64,000 nt of DNA from Spinacia oleracea. Lineage: Eukaryota; Streptophyta; Magnoliopsida; Caryophyllales; Amaranthaceae. Position numbers and translations under genes: made by a program. Position 1 is the stretch's first letter. Every line of letters starts with the position of its first letter. The DNA is taken from assembly GCF_020520425.1 (NCBI RefSeq), contig NC_079487.1, positions 113,122,141-113,186,140 on the forward strand, given 5' to 3'. Below are positions 35,076 through 45,920 of the stretch, in pieces. The notes beneath the pieces were generated by a model. The model saw only the letters and a program-made list of their open reading frames with translations. It ran no database searches and was not told the DNA's origin.

Positions 35076-36848
35076 CTTCTGATAGGCGACTTTAATGAAC
35101 TTCTTCAGCCTTCTGATAAATGTGGTGGAAACCCAATCACCCATTACCAATGCCAAAGATTCCCAGGTTTATAAATCGCACAAATGCCACAGACATAGCA
35201 TGTGTTCAAAATTCTTTTTCCTGGAAATCTCAATCCCACCCAGGGTTGTATCAACGTCTTGATCGGGCTATCGATAGCACTAGTTTCACCGATAAATTCC
35301 CCAATGCAATAGTCAAATACGGTACATTCACGAGCTCGGATCATGCTCCAATGTTCTTTGATACTAATTCAGATCCCGTAATGAGAAGTAGATTATTCAG
35401 ATTCCAAAATTCTTGGACTCTGGAGGAAGAACCGGCAAAAATTATTAAAGCTAAATGGAACTCTAACATTTAAGGCTCAAGATTTTTTAGAGTAAGATCC
35501 AAGCTCAGCAGCATAAAAGACGATCTAAAACTTTGGGCAAGAGATAAACTCTCACACAAAACTATTCAGCTCAAGAATAATGCAGATAAAATCCAAGAAT
35601 TGGAAGATAAGCTAATTAACCAACCTTTCAACTCCATCTGGCGAAATCATTTGCTCAGGATGCTCAAACAAAGAGAGAATCCTTATGCAAAAACAACACC
35701 TCTGGAAAAATACAGCTAAAAAAACTTGGTTAAACCAAGGCGATAGAAACACTAGATTTTTTCACCAGCTTATGAAACATAGAGCTGCAAAGAACCACAT
35801 TTTTAGACTAAAAAATAAAGACAACCAATGGGAAGAGGGCCAAGAGAACGTTCAAAAAATTCTTTACGACTCCTTTAAAGATAGATTTAAGTCCTCTGTC
35901 CAACCTGGCCGTACTATTAATCTAGACTTTCTCCCGCAACTAATCTCGAACACGGAATCATTAAATCTTATCGGCCCCTTTTCTGATGAAGAAATAAAAG
36001 ATAGCTTCTTCAGCATAAACCCGCTAAAGGCACCAGGCTCAGATGGGTTTGGACCTAAATTCTTCCAAACCTATTGGCAAACAATTGGCCCTGAAGTAAC
36101 GCTAGCCATTAAGAGCTTTTTCTCGCATGGAAGACTTCCGCCTTTTCTTAACCACACTCTGATAGCGCTAATTCCAAAGAATGATAATCCGGAGACCCCC
36201 AATCATTTTAGACCGATTAGCCTCTGCAGTACATTGTATAAAGCCATCTCTAAACTTCTAGTTTCAAGACTAAGCCCGATCCTGCAAAAACACATAAGTC
36301 CCTTCCAAAACGCCTTCACCCCTGGAAGATCCATTCTTGATAATCTCCTTCTGGTCCAGGAAATTCTAAATGTTTTCAAAAAATCAAAACCCAAGACTGG
36401 CTGGTGTGCTCTTAAACTAGACATGGAAAAGGCATATGATAGGATTGAATGGGATTTCCTTTGGGTAGCCCTTGCTAAAATGGGCTTTCCTTCAATCTGG
36501 ATCAACTGGGTGAAGGCGACTGTGACCACAGTCTCCTACTCCATCAAAGCTAACACTGCGACTACGGATGTTTTCAGCCCGTCTAGAGGACTAAGGCAGG
36601 GAGATCCGCTATCTCCTTACCTTTTCATCTTATGCATGGAAGTTTTTATAATTATGCTTACTAATGCTAGTTCCAGGCCCACCCTGGGATTGGGCTTTAA
36701 GATACCGCCTCGGACTACTAAAATCCCATGCTTAATGTTTGCAGACGATAGCCTCCTTTTATGCAAGGCCACTAATTTTGCATGTCAAAACTTGTTAAAA
36801 GTGATATCAGATTTTTGTAAACTGTCAGGTCAATTAGTGAAAGATTAA
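35076..36848 (+). pseudogene. Broken L1-type LINE ORF2 (endonuclease end and reverse transcriptase)
   Basis: It begins in the endonuclease domain (LLIGDFNELLQPSDKCGGNP), shifts frame near 35120-35165, reads RLDRAIDSTSF...SDHAPMFFD, and meets a stop at 35471. It changes frame again near 35690. The last open part (35685-36848, 387 codons) holds the reverse transcriptase: KTWLNQGDRNTRFFH, KAPGSDGFGPKFFQ, FRPISLCSTLYKAISKLL, LKLDMEKAYDRIEW, GLRQGDPLSPYLF and catalytic FADDSLLL. It stops abruptly after CKLSGQLVKD. The RT C-terminus, RNase H, ORF1 and both ends are missing. With at least two frameshifts and a stop it cannot move. L1 clade by motif style. Confidence 0.9.
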
Positions 36849-37237
36849 ATGAAAAATTCCCTGCAAGCCGGCCTTGCTGGGAAATCTTTATGACAAATAT
36901 GTTACCAAATCTCTTGGAGAAATGCAAACTAACGTTCTCCCAAGAAATAAAGACTAGTCGTCTAAAGGCCTAAGAAGTGGCCCAGATTAGCACCCTCACT
37001 AGGCTGATCACCTAGAACACAAGGGTCACACATTTCTAAAATAGCTATATAAAGAAGCTAAAGACCTCGGCAAAAAGACCAAGGCAAGCATCTGACGTCT
37101 CAATTTAGGGGCGTCAGATATAATCGTAGAATCAATCACAAATAAACAGATGACAAAAGCTAAAGAGCAATAAAAACGTTCAAAAGACGCCACGTCATTC
37201 CAAAAAATTAGTCATAATTACAAAATTATGCACATAG
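36849..37237. other. Unassigned spacer between the LINE and the copia complex
   Basis: No gene recognised. A short inverted word, TCTGACG...CGTCAGA, lies at about 37091-37117. It could be more repeat sequence joined at the LINE break. Confidence 0.35.
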
Positions 37238-38650
37238 TTTTAGGTTATGATACATATGACATTACATAGATCATGCGGAAACAACCATTAACCCAGGACA
37301 ACATATTATTTACACATAATCATATAGCATAATTTAGATGCATACTCTTTGTTGCGTGCCCTCCCTAGCTGCGCCCGAACCGAACAAGAACAAGTCTTTA
37401 GGACTCCAAGTGTCGTCCCTCCGTAGATAGTCCACAGCACGTCCGGATCCGCCTTAAGATTGACCAACTAGAATCGCCCTTAAGGTACTAGAAAATTTCG
37501 GCACTTTATGAGCAAGATGTGTGTTTTAATTTTCTCTCAAAAAACTCACTTTTGAATACTTTGAAACTTGTTATAAATTGTGAGCCCTAGCCTCATATTT
37601 ATAGGGGTATGGAAAGGGAATCGAAATCCTATTCAGATACAAATTAATTAAACCTAGAATCCTACAAGAACTCTAATTTAATTAATTTATCAAATAGAAT
37701 TAGGAATTTAATCATTAACCGAACTCTGCATGTTTTAGGAAACGTGCACGAACACAAACACTTGCACACACACGCACGGCAGCCACGATGGGCCCCCATG
37801 CGTGCGCGCGAGCAGCAGCCCACGCAGCGCCCGCACGCGCTGCGCGCTGCGCGTGCTGTGCGCGCTGTGCGCGCTGCGCAGCCTGCTGGGCCTGGCCTTG
37901 CGCTGGGCCTGGCGTGGCTGTTTGTGCGGCGCGCTTGGCTTGCTGGGCGATGGCCTGGCTTCGTGCTGGGCCTCGTCCGGCAGGCCTCGTCCGATGCTTA
38001 TTCGTACGATGCGCTTCCGATTAAATTTTTCCGATTCCGGAATTCATTTCCGATACGAACAATATTTAATATTTCCGATTCCGGAATTAATTTCCGTTTC
38101 GAACAAATATTTAATATTTCCGTTTCCGGAATTATTTTCCGATTCCGGTAATATTTCCGATTCTGACAATATTTCCGTTTCCGGCAATATTTCCGATTCT
38201 GGCAATATTTCCATTTCCGATAATATTTTCCGATACGTACCATGTTTCCGTTTCCGGCAACATCTACGACTTGGATAATATTTATATTTCCGATACGATC
38301 CATATTTCCGTTTCCGGCAATATCATCGTTTCCGGAGTATTCATTTCTTGCCTGTGACGATCTTAGCTCCCACTGAAACCAAGATCCGTCGGTTCCGAAT
38401 ATTCATAGATGGAGTATTTAATGCCATTAAATACTTGATCCGTTTACGTACTATTTGTGTGACCCTACGGGTTCAGTCAAGAGTAAGCTGTGGATTAATA
38501 TCATTAATTCCACTTGAACTGAAGCGGCCTCTAGCTAGGCATTCAGCTCACTTGATCTCACTGAATTATTAACTTGTTAATTAATACTGAACCGCATTTA
38601 TTAGACTTAACATAGAATGCATACTTGGACCAAGGGCATTATTTCCTTCA
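37238..38650 (-). repeat. 3' LTR of element C
   Basis: 1,413 bp. It starts on the minus strand with TGAAGGAAATAATGCCC (38650 downwards) after the polypurine tract AAGTGGGAGAC and ends ...ATAACCTAAAA, where the usual CA has changed to AA. It contains the family's GGAAACGGAAATATT repeats (about 38010-38340) and its own GC-rich block (37780-38000). Confidence 0.9.
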
Positions 38651-39514
38651 GTCTCCCACTTGTCCTTAGGGACAAGTGTGCATTTCCTAATTCCTTTGTC
38701 GCTCGATGCTTGCTCTTGAACATAAGGTAAGAGTTGTCATCCTTATTATGTCCAGAGGTGTTCCTCGGTTTCAGAGTTCAACTGATCAAATAAACAGATA
38801 ATCATAGCCTATGATTCATCCGAGCACGGCCATGCATTTCACAGTTTCTAGCTCTCCGAGTGGCCTTGTACAACTTTTAAGCATCTCATCCCGATTTATG
38901 GGAGGACAATCCCAATCTTGCGATCTTGAAGTTAGACTTCGTTTGATAGGTGATTACCTGAGCGTTGCCTTTATAGCCTCCTTTTACGGTGCGACGGTTG
39001 GTCAACGTCAAAGCAACCAGTTCTCAAACAAGTAATCTCAAATCACTCAGGTATTGAGGATTTAGTGTCTAATAATTTAATGAAATTTACTTATGACAGA
39101 CTTTCATCTCTTACAGTAAAGTTTCATAGGTCTTGTCCGATACTAGTCTTCCCAAAGTAAGTATCTATGCAAATGATTATGACATTGCCATGTCCACATA
39201 GTTCAAGAAACAGAACTACTAGTCATCTTGCCTTCTAATCGTCTAACGTTTTCTATGCGTCCAATTTTATAGAAAACTCCGATTAGGGACCATTTTCAAC
39301 CTTTGACATTCAAGTTCACTTGATAGACATTTCTTAGTCACAGGACTGGTCCTGACAGTCTATCTTGAATATATCGTCAAATTGAAGGGACTCATCATTT
39401 AATAAACCACAAATTAAATGGAAAAATGAATTCTTTTCATTTATTGTGAATGATTAACCAATAATGTTTTACAAAGATTTAAACTCTAAAACTTTAAAAC
39501 ATTAAACAGAGACA

Positions 39515-42500
39515 TCAAAGCCATTCTCCAATATGCTTGATTCCCATAGCTGCAGTGTGCGAGTTGTGCTTCGCCTGCGGCAGAGGTTTAGTTAATGGAT
39601 CTGATATGTTGTCATCAGTTCCAATTTTGCTTATCTCGACTTCTTTTCTTTCAACGAACTCTCGTAGAAGGTGAAATCTACGAAGTACATGCTTGACTCT
39701 CTGGTGGTGTCTAGGCTCTTTTGCCTGTGCAATAGCTCCGTTATTATCACAATACAGGGCTATTGGTCCTTTGATGGAGGGGACTACACCAAGTTCTCCT
39801 ATGAACTTCCTTAGCCATATAGCTTCCTTTGCTGCTTCATGTGCAGCAATGTACTCTGCTTCAGTTGTAGAATCCGCAATGGTGCTTTGCTTAGCACTTT
39901 TCCAGCTTACTGCTCCTCCGTTGAGGCAGAAGACAAACCCAGACTGTGATCTAAAATCATCTTTGTCGGTTTGGAAACTTGCGTCCGTATAGCCTTTAAC
40001 AATTAATTCATCATCTCCACCATAGACCAGGAAGTCATCTTTGTGCCTTTTCAGGTACTTCAGAATATTCTTGGCAGCAGTCCAATGCGCCTCTCCTGGG
40101 TCTGACTGGTATCTGCTCGTAGCACTGAGTGCGTACGCAACATCCGGGCGTGTACATATCATAGCATACATTATTGAACCAATCAATGATGCATATGGAA
40201 TCCCATTCATTCGTCTACGCTCATCAAGTGTTTTTGGGCACTGAGTCTTGCTTAGAGTCATTCCATGAGACATGGGTAGGTAGCATCGCTTGGAGTCCGC
40301 CATCTTGAACCTATCAAGCACCTTATTGATATAAGTGCTTTGACTAAGTCCAATCATCTTTTTAGATCTATCTCTGTAAATCTTGATGCCCAATATGTAC
40401 TGTGCTTCTCCTAGATCCTTCATCGAAAAACATTTCCCAAGCCAAATCTTGACAAAGTTCAACATAGGAATGTCATTTCCGATAAGCAATATGTCGTCGA
40501 CATATAATACTAGGAAAGCAATTTTGCTCCCACTGACCTTCTTGTATACACAAGATTCGTCTGCGTTCTTGATGAAACCAAAGTCACTGACTGCTTCATC
40601 AAAACGTATATTCCAGCTCCTGGATGCCTGCTTCAATCCGTAGATTGACTTCTTTAGCTTGCATACCTTTTTAGCATTCTTTGGATCCTCAAAACCTTCA
40701 GGCTGTGTCATAAACATAGTTTCTGTTAAAACGCCGTTTAAGAAAGCAGTTTTGACATCCATCTGCCATATTTCGTAATCGTAATATGCAGCGATTGCTA
40801 ACATTATTCGAATAGACTTTAGCATTGCAACTGGTGAAAAGGTTTCATCGTAATCCACACCGTGGACTTGCCTGTAACCTTTTGCGACCAATCTAGCTTT
40901 GAAAACTTCAAGTTTCCCATCCTTGTCCTTTTTCAGTTTGAAAACCCATTTGCTTCCAATGGCTTGGTAGCCATCTGGCAAATCGACCAAATCCCATACT
41001 TGGTTTTCAGACATGGAGTCTAATTCAGATTGCATGGCTTCTTGCCACTGCTTGGAGCTAGGGCTCGTCATAGTTTGCTTGTAAGTCGCAGGTTCATCAC
41101 TTTCAAGTAATAGAACGTCATAGCTCTCGTTCGTCAAAATACCTAAGTACCTTTCCGGTTGAGATCTATATCTTTGCGATCTACGCGGGGTAACATTTCT
41201 AGATTGACCATGATTCTCACCAGATTCTTCTAAAGATCTCTGAGTTTCATCCTGAATGTCATCTTGAGCATTCTCTAGAGTTTGTTGTTCGACTCGAATT
41301 TCTTCGAGGTCTACTTTTCTCCCACTTGTCATTTTGGAAATGTGATCCTTCTCCAAAAAGACACCATCTCGAGCAACAAACACTTTGTTCTCAGATGTAT
41401 TGTAGAAGTAATACCCCTTTGTTTCCTTTGGATAGCCCACAAGGATACATTTGTCAGATTTTGGATGAAGTTTGTCTGAAATTAATCGTTTGACGTATAC
41501 TTCACATCCCCAAATCTTAAGAAAAGACACATTTGGAGGCTTTCCAAACCATAATTCGTATGGAGTCTTTTCGACAGCTTTAGACGGAGCTCTATTTATA
41601 GTGAGTGCAGCTGTATTTAGTGCATGTCCCCAAAATTCTAATGGAAGTTCGGCCTGACCCATCATTGACCTGACCATGTCTAGCAAGGTTCTGTTCCTCC
41701 ATTCTGACACACCGTTCCATTGTGGTGTTCCAGGAGGAGTCAATTCTGATAGAATTCCACATTCTTTCAGATGGTCATCAAATTCATAGCTCAGATATTC
41801 ACCGCCTCTATCAGACCGCAGTGCCTTAATCTTCTTGCCTAATTGGTTCTCTACTTCACTCTGAAATTCCTTGAATTTGTCAAAGGATTCAGACTTATGC
41901 TTCATTAGGTAGACATAACCATACCTACTGAAGTCATCAGTGAAAGTGATAAAGTAGCTGAAACCACCTCTAGCATTTGTACTCATTGGTCCACATACAT
42001 CTGTATGGATTAAACCCAATAGTTCATTTGCTCTTTCTCCAACTTTAGAGAAAGGTTGCTTTGTCATTTTGCCAAGTAAACATGATTCGCATTTACCATA
42101 ATCCTCTAAGTCAAATGGTTCTAGAATTCCTTCCCTTTGAAGTCTTTCTAAGCGTTTCAAGTTTATATGGCCTAATCGACAATGCCACAGATAGGTGAGA
42201 TCTGAATCATCCTTTTTGGCCTTTTTGGTATTTATGTTATATACTTGTTTGTCGTGATCTAATAAATAAAGTCCATTGACTAATCTAGCAGATCCATAAA
42301 ACATCTCTTTAAAATAAAACGAACAACTATTGTCTTTTATTAAAAAGGAAAATCCCTTAGCATCTAAGCAAGAAACTGAAATGATGTTTTTAGTAAGACT
42401 TGGAACATGGAAACATTCTTCCAGTTCCAAAACTAGCCTGGAGGGCAACGACAAATAGTAAGTTCCTACGGCTAATGCAGCAATCCGTGCTCCATTTCCC

Positions 42501-43480
42501 ACTCGTAGGTCGACTTCACCCTTGCTTAACTTTCTACTTCTTCTTAGTCCCTGTGGATTGGAACATAAGTGTGAGCCACAACCTGTATCTAATACCCAAG
42601 AAGTTGAATTAGCAAGTATACAGTCTATAACGAAAATACCTGAAGATGGAACGACTGTTCCGTTCTTCTGATCTTCCTTTAGCTTCAAGCAATCTCTCTT
42701 CCAATGCCCCTTCTTCTTGCAGTAGAAGCATTCGGATTCAGAAGTGGGTTGACTGACCTTCCTCTTTACAGATTTGGCGCCAGTTTGCTTAGTTGGGCTG
42801 GCCTTGTTGCCACCTTTCTTAGCATTCCTCTTCTTTCCAGATTTCTTGAACTTGCCCCCACGCACCATAAGCACATCCTGCTTATCACTTTTGAGCGTCT
42901 TTTCAGCGGTCTTCAGCATACCGTGAAGCTCAGTGAGCGTTTTGTCCAGACTATTCATACTGTAGTTCAGTTTGAACTGATCATACCCGCTATGAAGAGA
43001 ATGGAGGATGGTGTCTATAGCCATTTCCTGAGAAAATTGCTGATCCAGCCGACTCATATTCTCAATGAGTCCAATCATTTTGAGAACATGTGGACTTACG
43101 GGCTCGCCTTTCTTAAGTTTGGTCTCAAGAATTTGCCTATGAGTCTCGAATCTTTCGACTCGAGCCAGATCTTGGAACATGTTCTTCAACTCACTGATGA
43201 TTGTGAAAGCATCTGAGTTGATGAACGTTTTCTGCAGATCCGCACTCATGATGGCGAGCATTAGACATTTCACATCCTTGTTGGCATCAATCCAACGATT
43301 GAGGGCTGCCTGAGTGACCCCGTCGCCTGCAGCTTCGGGCATCGCCTCATCCAGGACATACTCCTTTTCTTCCTGCATAAGAACTATTTGCAAGTTCCTT
43401 TGCCAGTCAAGGAAGTTTTTCCCGTTCAACTTCTCCTTTTCGAGAATTGATCGAATGTTGAATGAATTGTTGTTTGCCAT
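39515..43480 (-). CDS. Ty1/copia gag-pol polyprotein, intact frame
   Basis: 1,321 residues from the ATG of MANNNSF (43480); upstream in-frame codons up to 43573 are open but the family starts here. Gag (about 1-245) ends in a zinc knuckle, CFYCKKKGHWKRDC (251-264, CX2CX4HX4C). Protease follows with DTG at 298-300. Integrase has the HHCC site (H433, H438, C464, C467) and the DD35E triad D494, D557, E593. Reverse transcriptase has SKWVFKLK, KARLVAKGYRQ and YVDD (993-996). RNase H has D1166, E1209 (TEAEY) and D1245, ending in SDPLTKPL. The order protease-integrase-RT-RNase H defines Ty1/copia. All catalytic residues are present. One oddity: after E593 the sequence is EWRNRTL where copia integrases usually have ERRNRTL. 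Confidence 0.95.
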   Translation of the reverse strand: MANNNSFNIRSILEKEKLNGKNFLDWQRNLQIVLMQEEKEYVLDEAMPEAAGDGVTQAALNRWIDANKDVKCLMLAIMSADLQKTFINSDAFTIISELKNMFQDLARVERFETHRQILETKLKKGEPVSPHVLKMIGLIENMSRLDQQFSQEMAIDTILHSLHSGYDQFKLNYSMNSLDKTLTELHGMLKTAEKTLKSDKQDVLMVRGGKFKKSGKKRNAKKGGNKASPTKQTGAKSVKRKVSQPTSESECFYCKKKGHWKRDCLKLKEDQKNGTVVPSSGIFVIDCILANSTSWVLDTGCGSHLCSNPQGLRRSRKLSKGEVDLRVGNGARIAALAVGTYYLSLPSRLVLELEECFHVPSLTKNIISVSCLDAKGFSFLIKDNSCSFYFKEMFYGSARLVNGLYLLDHDKQVYNINTKKAKKDDSDLTYLWHCRLGHINLKRLERLQREGILEPFDLEDYGKCESCLLGKMTKQPFSKVGERANELLGLIHTDVCGPMSTNARGGFSYFITFTDDFSRYGYVYLMKHKSESFDKFKEFQSEVENQLGKKIKALRSDRGGEYLSYEFDDHLKECGILSELTPPGTPQWNGVSEWRNRTLLDMVRSMMGQAELPLEFWGHALNTAALTINRAPSKAVEKTPYELWFGKPPNVSFLKIWGCEVYVKRLISDKLHPKSDKCILVGYPKETKGYYFYNTSENKVFVARDGVFLEKDHISKMTSGRKVDLEEIRVEQQTLENAQDDIQDETQRSLEESGENHGQSRNVTPRRSQRYRSQPERYLGILTNESYDVLLLESDEPATYKQTMTSPSSKQWQEAMQSELDSMSENQVWDLVDLPDGYQAIGSKWVFKLKKDKDGKLEVFKARLVAKGYRQVHGVDYDETFSPVAMLKSIRIMLAIAAYYDYEIWQMDVKTAFLNGVLTETMFMTQPEGFEDPKNAKKVCKLKKSIYGLKQASRSWNIRFDEAVSDFGFIKNADESCVYKKVSGSKIAFLVLYVDDILLIGNDIPMLNFVKIWLGKCFSMKDLGEAQYILGIKIYRDRSKKMIGLSQSTYINKVLDRFKMADSKRCYLPMSHGMTLSKTQCPKTLDERRRMNGIPYASLIGSIMYAMICTRPDVAYALSATSRYQSDPGEAHWTAAKNILKYLKRHKDDFLVYGGDDELIVKGYTDASFQTDKDDFRSQSGFVFCLNGGAVSWKSAKQSTIADSTTEAEYIAAHEAAKEAIWLRKFIGELGVVPSIKGPIALYCDNNGAIAQAKEPRHHQRVKHVLRRFHLLREFVERKEVEISKIGTDDNISDPLTKPLPQAKHNSHTAAMGIKHIGEWL

Positions 43481-43592
43481 ATTAAAAACTACAATTGAAA
43501 AGAATAAACAAATAAATAACCATTCACAGTTTCTCTTAATAAACTTAAATTCTAGCATACATGCATAATTCAATGTTTATTAAGCATTTTAT

Positions 43593-44537
43593 TCAAATTG
43601 CCGGAAACGGAAATATTGTCAGAATCGGAAATATTATCGGAATCGGAAAATAATTCCGGAAACGGAAATATTAAATATTTGTTCGAAACGGAAATTAATT
43701 CCGGAATCGGAAATATTAAATATTGTTCGTATCGGAAAAGAATTCCGAAACCGGGAATTTTATCGGAAGCGTATCGTACGAATAAGCATCGGACGAGGCC
43801 TGCCGGACGAAGGCCCAGCACGAAGCCAGGCCATCGCCCAGCAAGCAATGGCGCGCCACAACACAGCCCAAGGCTGCGGCAGGCCTACCGCAAGGCAGGC
43901 CCAGCGCGCAGCTTAGGCCATGGCAGCCTCGTGGGCTGCGGTAGCTCGCATGGGCTTCGTGGGTGTGTGGGCTGTGCGCGGGCATGGCCTGCATGCTTGC
44001 AGGTCATGCTCGTGTGTGTGTTTGTGTCCATGCATAATTCCTAAAACTATTAGGATTTGATGTATGATTAAATTCCTATTCCTATTAGGATTATTTAATT
44101 AAATAGAGTCCTTGTAGGATTCTAAGTTTAATTAAATCGTATCCTACTAGGATTCCAGTTCCCTTTCCAAACCTCTATAAATAAGGGCCTAGGGTCATAA
44201 TTTATACGAACGATTGAAGTATTCAAAGGGTAAGTTTTTGAAAGAAAATTCAGCCACTCTCTTGCACTAATAGCCGAAAATTCCTAAGCACCTTAAGGGC
44301 GATTCTAGTTGGTCAATCTTGAGGCGGATCCGGACGTACTGTGGACTATCTACGGAGGGACGACACTTGGAGTCCTAAAGACTTGTTCTTGTTCGGTTCG
44401 GGCGCAGCTAGGGAAGGCACGCTACAACATGTATGCATCAATTCTATGCTAAATGATTATGTGAATATAATATGCTTTCCTGGCTTTATGGTTTTTCCGC
44501 ATGATTTATGAATTGTCATATGTACCATAACCTAACA
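43593..44537 (+). repeat. 5' LTR of element A, first about 465 bp missing
   Basis: Starts in the middle of the GGAAACGGAAATATT array and runs through the GC-rich block, the TATA box (about 44177, CTATAAATAAG) and the end ATAACCTAACA. The missing part would have carried the TG start and upstream control region. Confidence 0.9.
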
Positions 44538-44538
44538 G

Positions 44539-44552
44539 TGGTATCACGAGCC
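44539..44552 (+). other. Primer-binding site of element A
   Basis: TGGTATCACGAGCC starts one base after the LTR. It matches the plant initiator-Met tRNA site TGGTATCAGAGCC except for one extra C. The same form is present in element B. Confidence 0.8.
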
Positions 44553-45269
44553 TCTTATTATTTTCATAATCTAAATTGCATGAACATGGTTAAATATTAC
44601 AAATTTGCAAGAATTAAAAGGGGTGATTAATTTTCGTAATTGTTAATTAATTGCAAATTGCGTTTATTTAATTATACGTACGCAGTTTTTCGACAGTTTC
44701 TTCGTTACTCATCCAAATCGAGTGATTTTTGTGTCAATTCCGCATGTAAAAGGCATTCTAAAATTTTGACAAAACTAGTATTTTTCGGCCGAACCCAGAA
44801 TTCTCAAATTCGAAGCTTAACTATGACTTTTCGGAGGTTTTAGTTTTTCGAATGCAAAATTTCGTAAATTTAAGATGTTAAATTAAATATTTGCGATTCT
44901 TGTTGATAAATCTTGAATTTTTGATTGACCTACTGTATATGTTTAACAAGTTTGAATGCCTAGCCTTGTTAATTATGCAATCTAATTTGTAATTATGATT
45001 AATTTGTTGAAAATTGAAATAATTTAGAATTAATTTGATTTTCATAATTAGTTATAATTTAATTAGAAACCTATGATTAAAAACCACCATAAAAATTGTA
45101 AATTTATGTTAAATTTTAAATTTTTATGACCTAGACTTGAATCCATGTTAATCGGAAATCAATTAAATAATAAATTTTCGATTCTTCGCCCTAAAATTAT
45201 GAAATTAATATTATTTATTAATTTGTCATTAATTTTGAAAATAAATTCTTAATTTTTATGCGATTCGCT

Positions 45270-45920
45270 CATGTAACTTGCACGCACAAAGCAATGGACG
45301 CTACGTGTTACCCTTAAGGGGTGTTGTATAGTGCGGGCATGCGACGACGAGCAAGGGAGCTCGTCGCCCATGCGGTACGAATGCAGCGAGCAAGGGCATG
45401 GTGCACGAGCATAAGGCAGCAGCCCTGCCTTGTGTCGTGGGCTGTGAGCAATGGGCGCATGGGCAGGGGCGAGAGCAAGGCACGAGCAGTCGCGTGTGGG
45501 CAGCAAGCGTGCTGCGCCACAGCGCGCACTGCCTCGCGCAAGCATGCGGAGCCTCGCGCGCAGCGAGCGCAAGCTCGCGTGCCACGAGCGCTACGCACAG
45601 CGTAGATGGCTCGCGCGCAGCGAGCGCCAGCTCGTATACTGCTGCCTCGTGCGATGAGCGCAAGCTCGCGTGCGGGAAAGGCAAGCGCGCAGCGAGCGAT
45701 GGCTCGCATAAATCGAGCGCTGGGGCGCGCAGCGAGCGATGGCTCGCGTACATCGAGCGCTGGCGCGCGCAGTGAGCACCAGCTCGCGTGTTCGATTGAT
45801 GCCTTGCGATGGTGAGCAGCAGCGATGCGACGCAGCGCATGGGCTGCGCGCACATGGCCAGCTATGGCTGTGTGCGTGTGGCCCATGGGCGTGTGTTGCG
45901 TGGGATTGTTGCGTTGCGAT
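45270..45920 (+). repeat. GC-rich repeat island inside element A
   Basis: About 600 bp of CpG-rich DNA made of imperfect GCGCGCAGCGAGCGATGGCT-type units, sharply bounded by AT-rich sequence. Open frames in several phases on both strands are a consequence of base composition and repeats and are not genes. Confidence 0.85.

Larger units (their letters stand above)
37238..43592 (-). mobile_element. Element C: Ty1/copia retrotransposon, minus strand, lacking its 5' LTR
   Basis: Contains a 3' LTR (37238-38650), a 3' untranslated internal part (38651-39514) matching the 3' internal parts of A and B, and an intact gag-pol. Only about 110 bases remain upstream of the ATG (43481-43592) before the sequence switches to a plus-strand LTR. 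The primer-binding site and 5' LTR are absent, so this copy could make protein only from an outside promoter and cannot move itself. Confidence 0.9.

Noticed and set aside
37998..38303. Frames rich in Asn, Arg, Lys and Tyr in all LTRs (also at 51161, 60167, 62860)
   Set aside because: Translation of the GGAAACGGAAATATT array; the LTR is regulatory, not coding.
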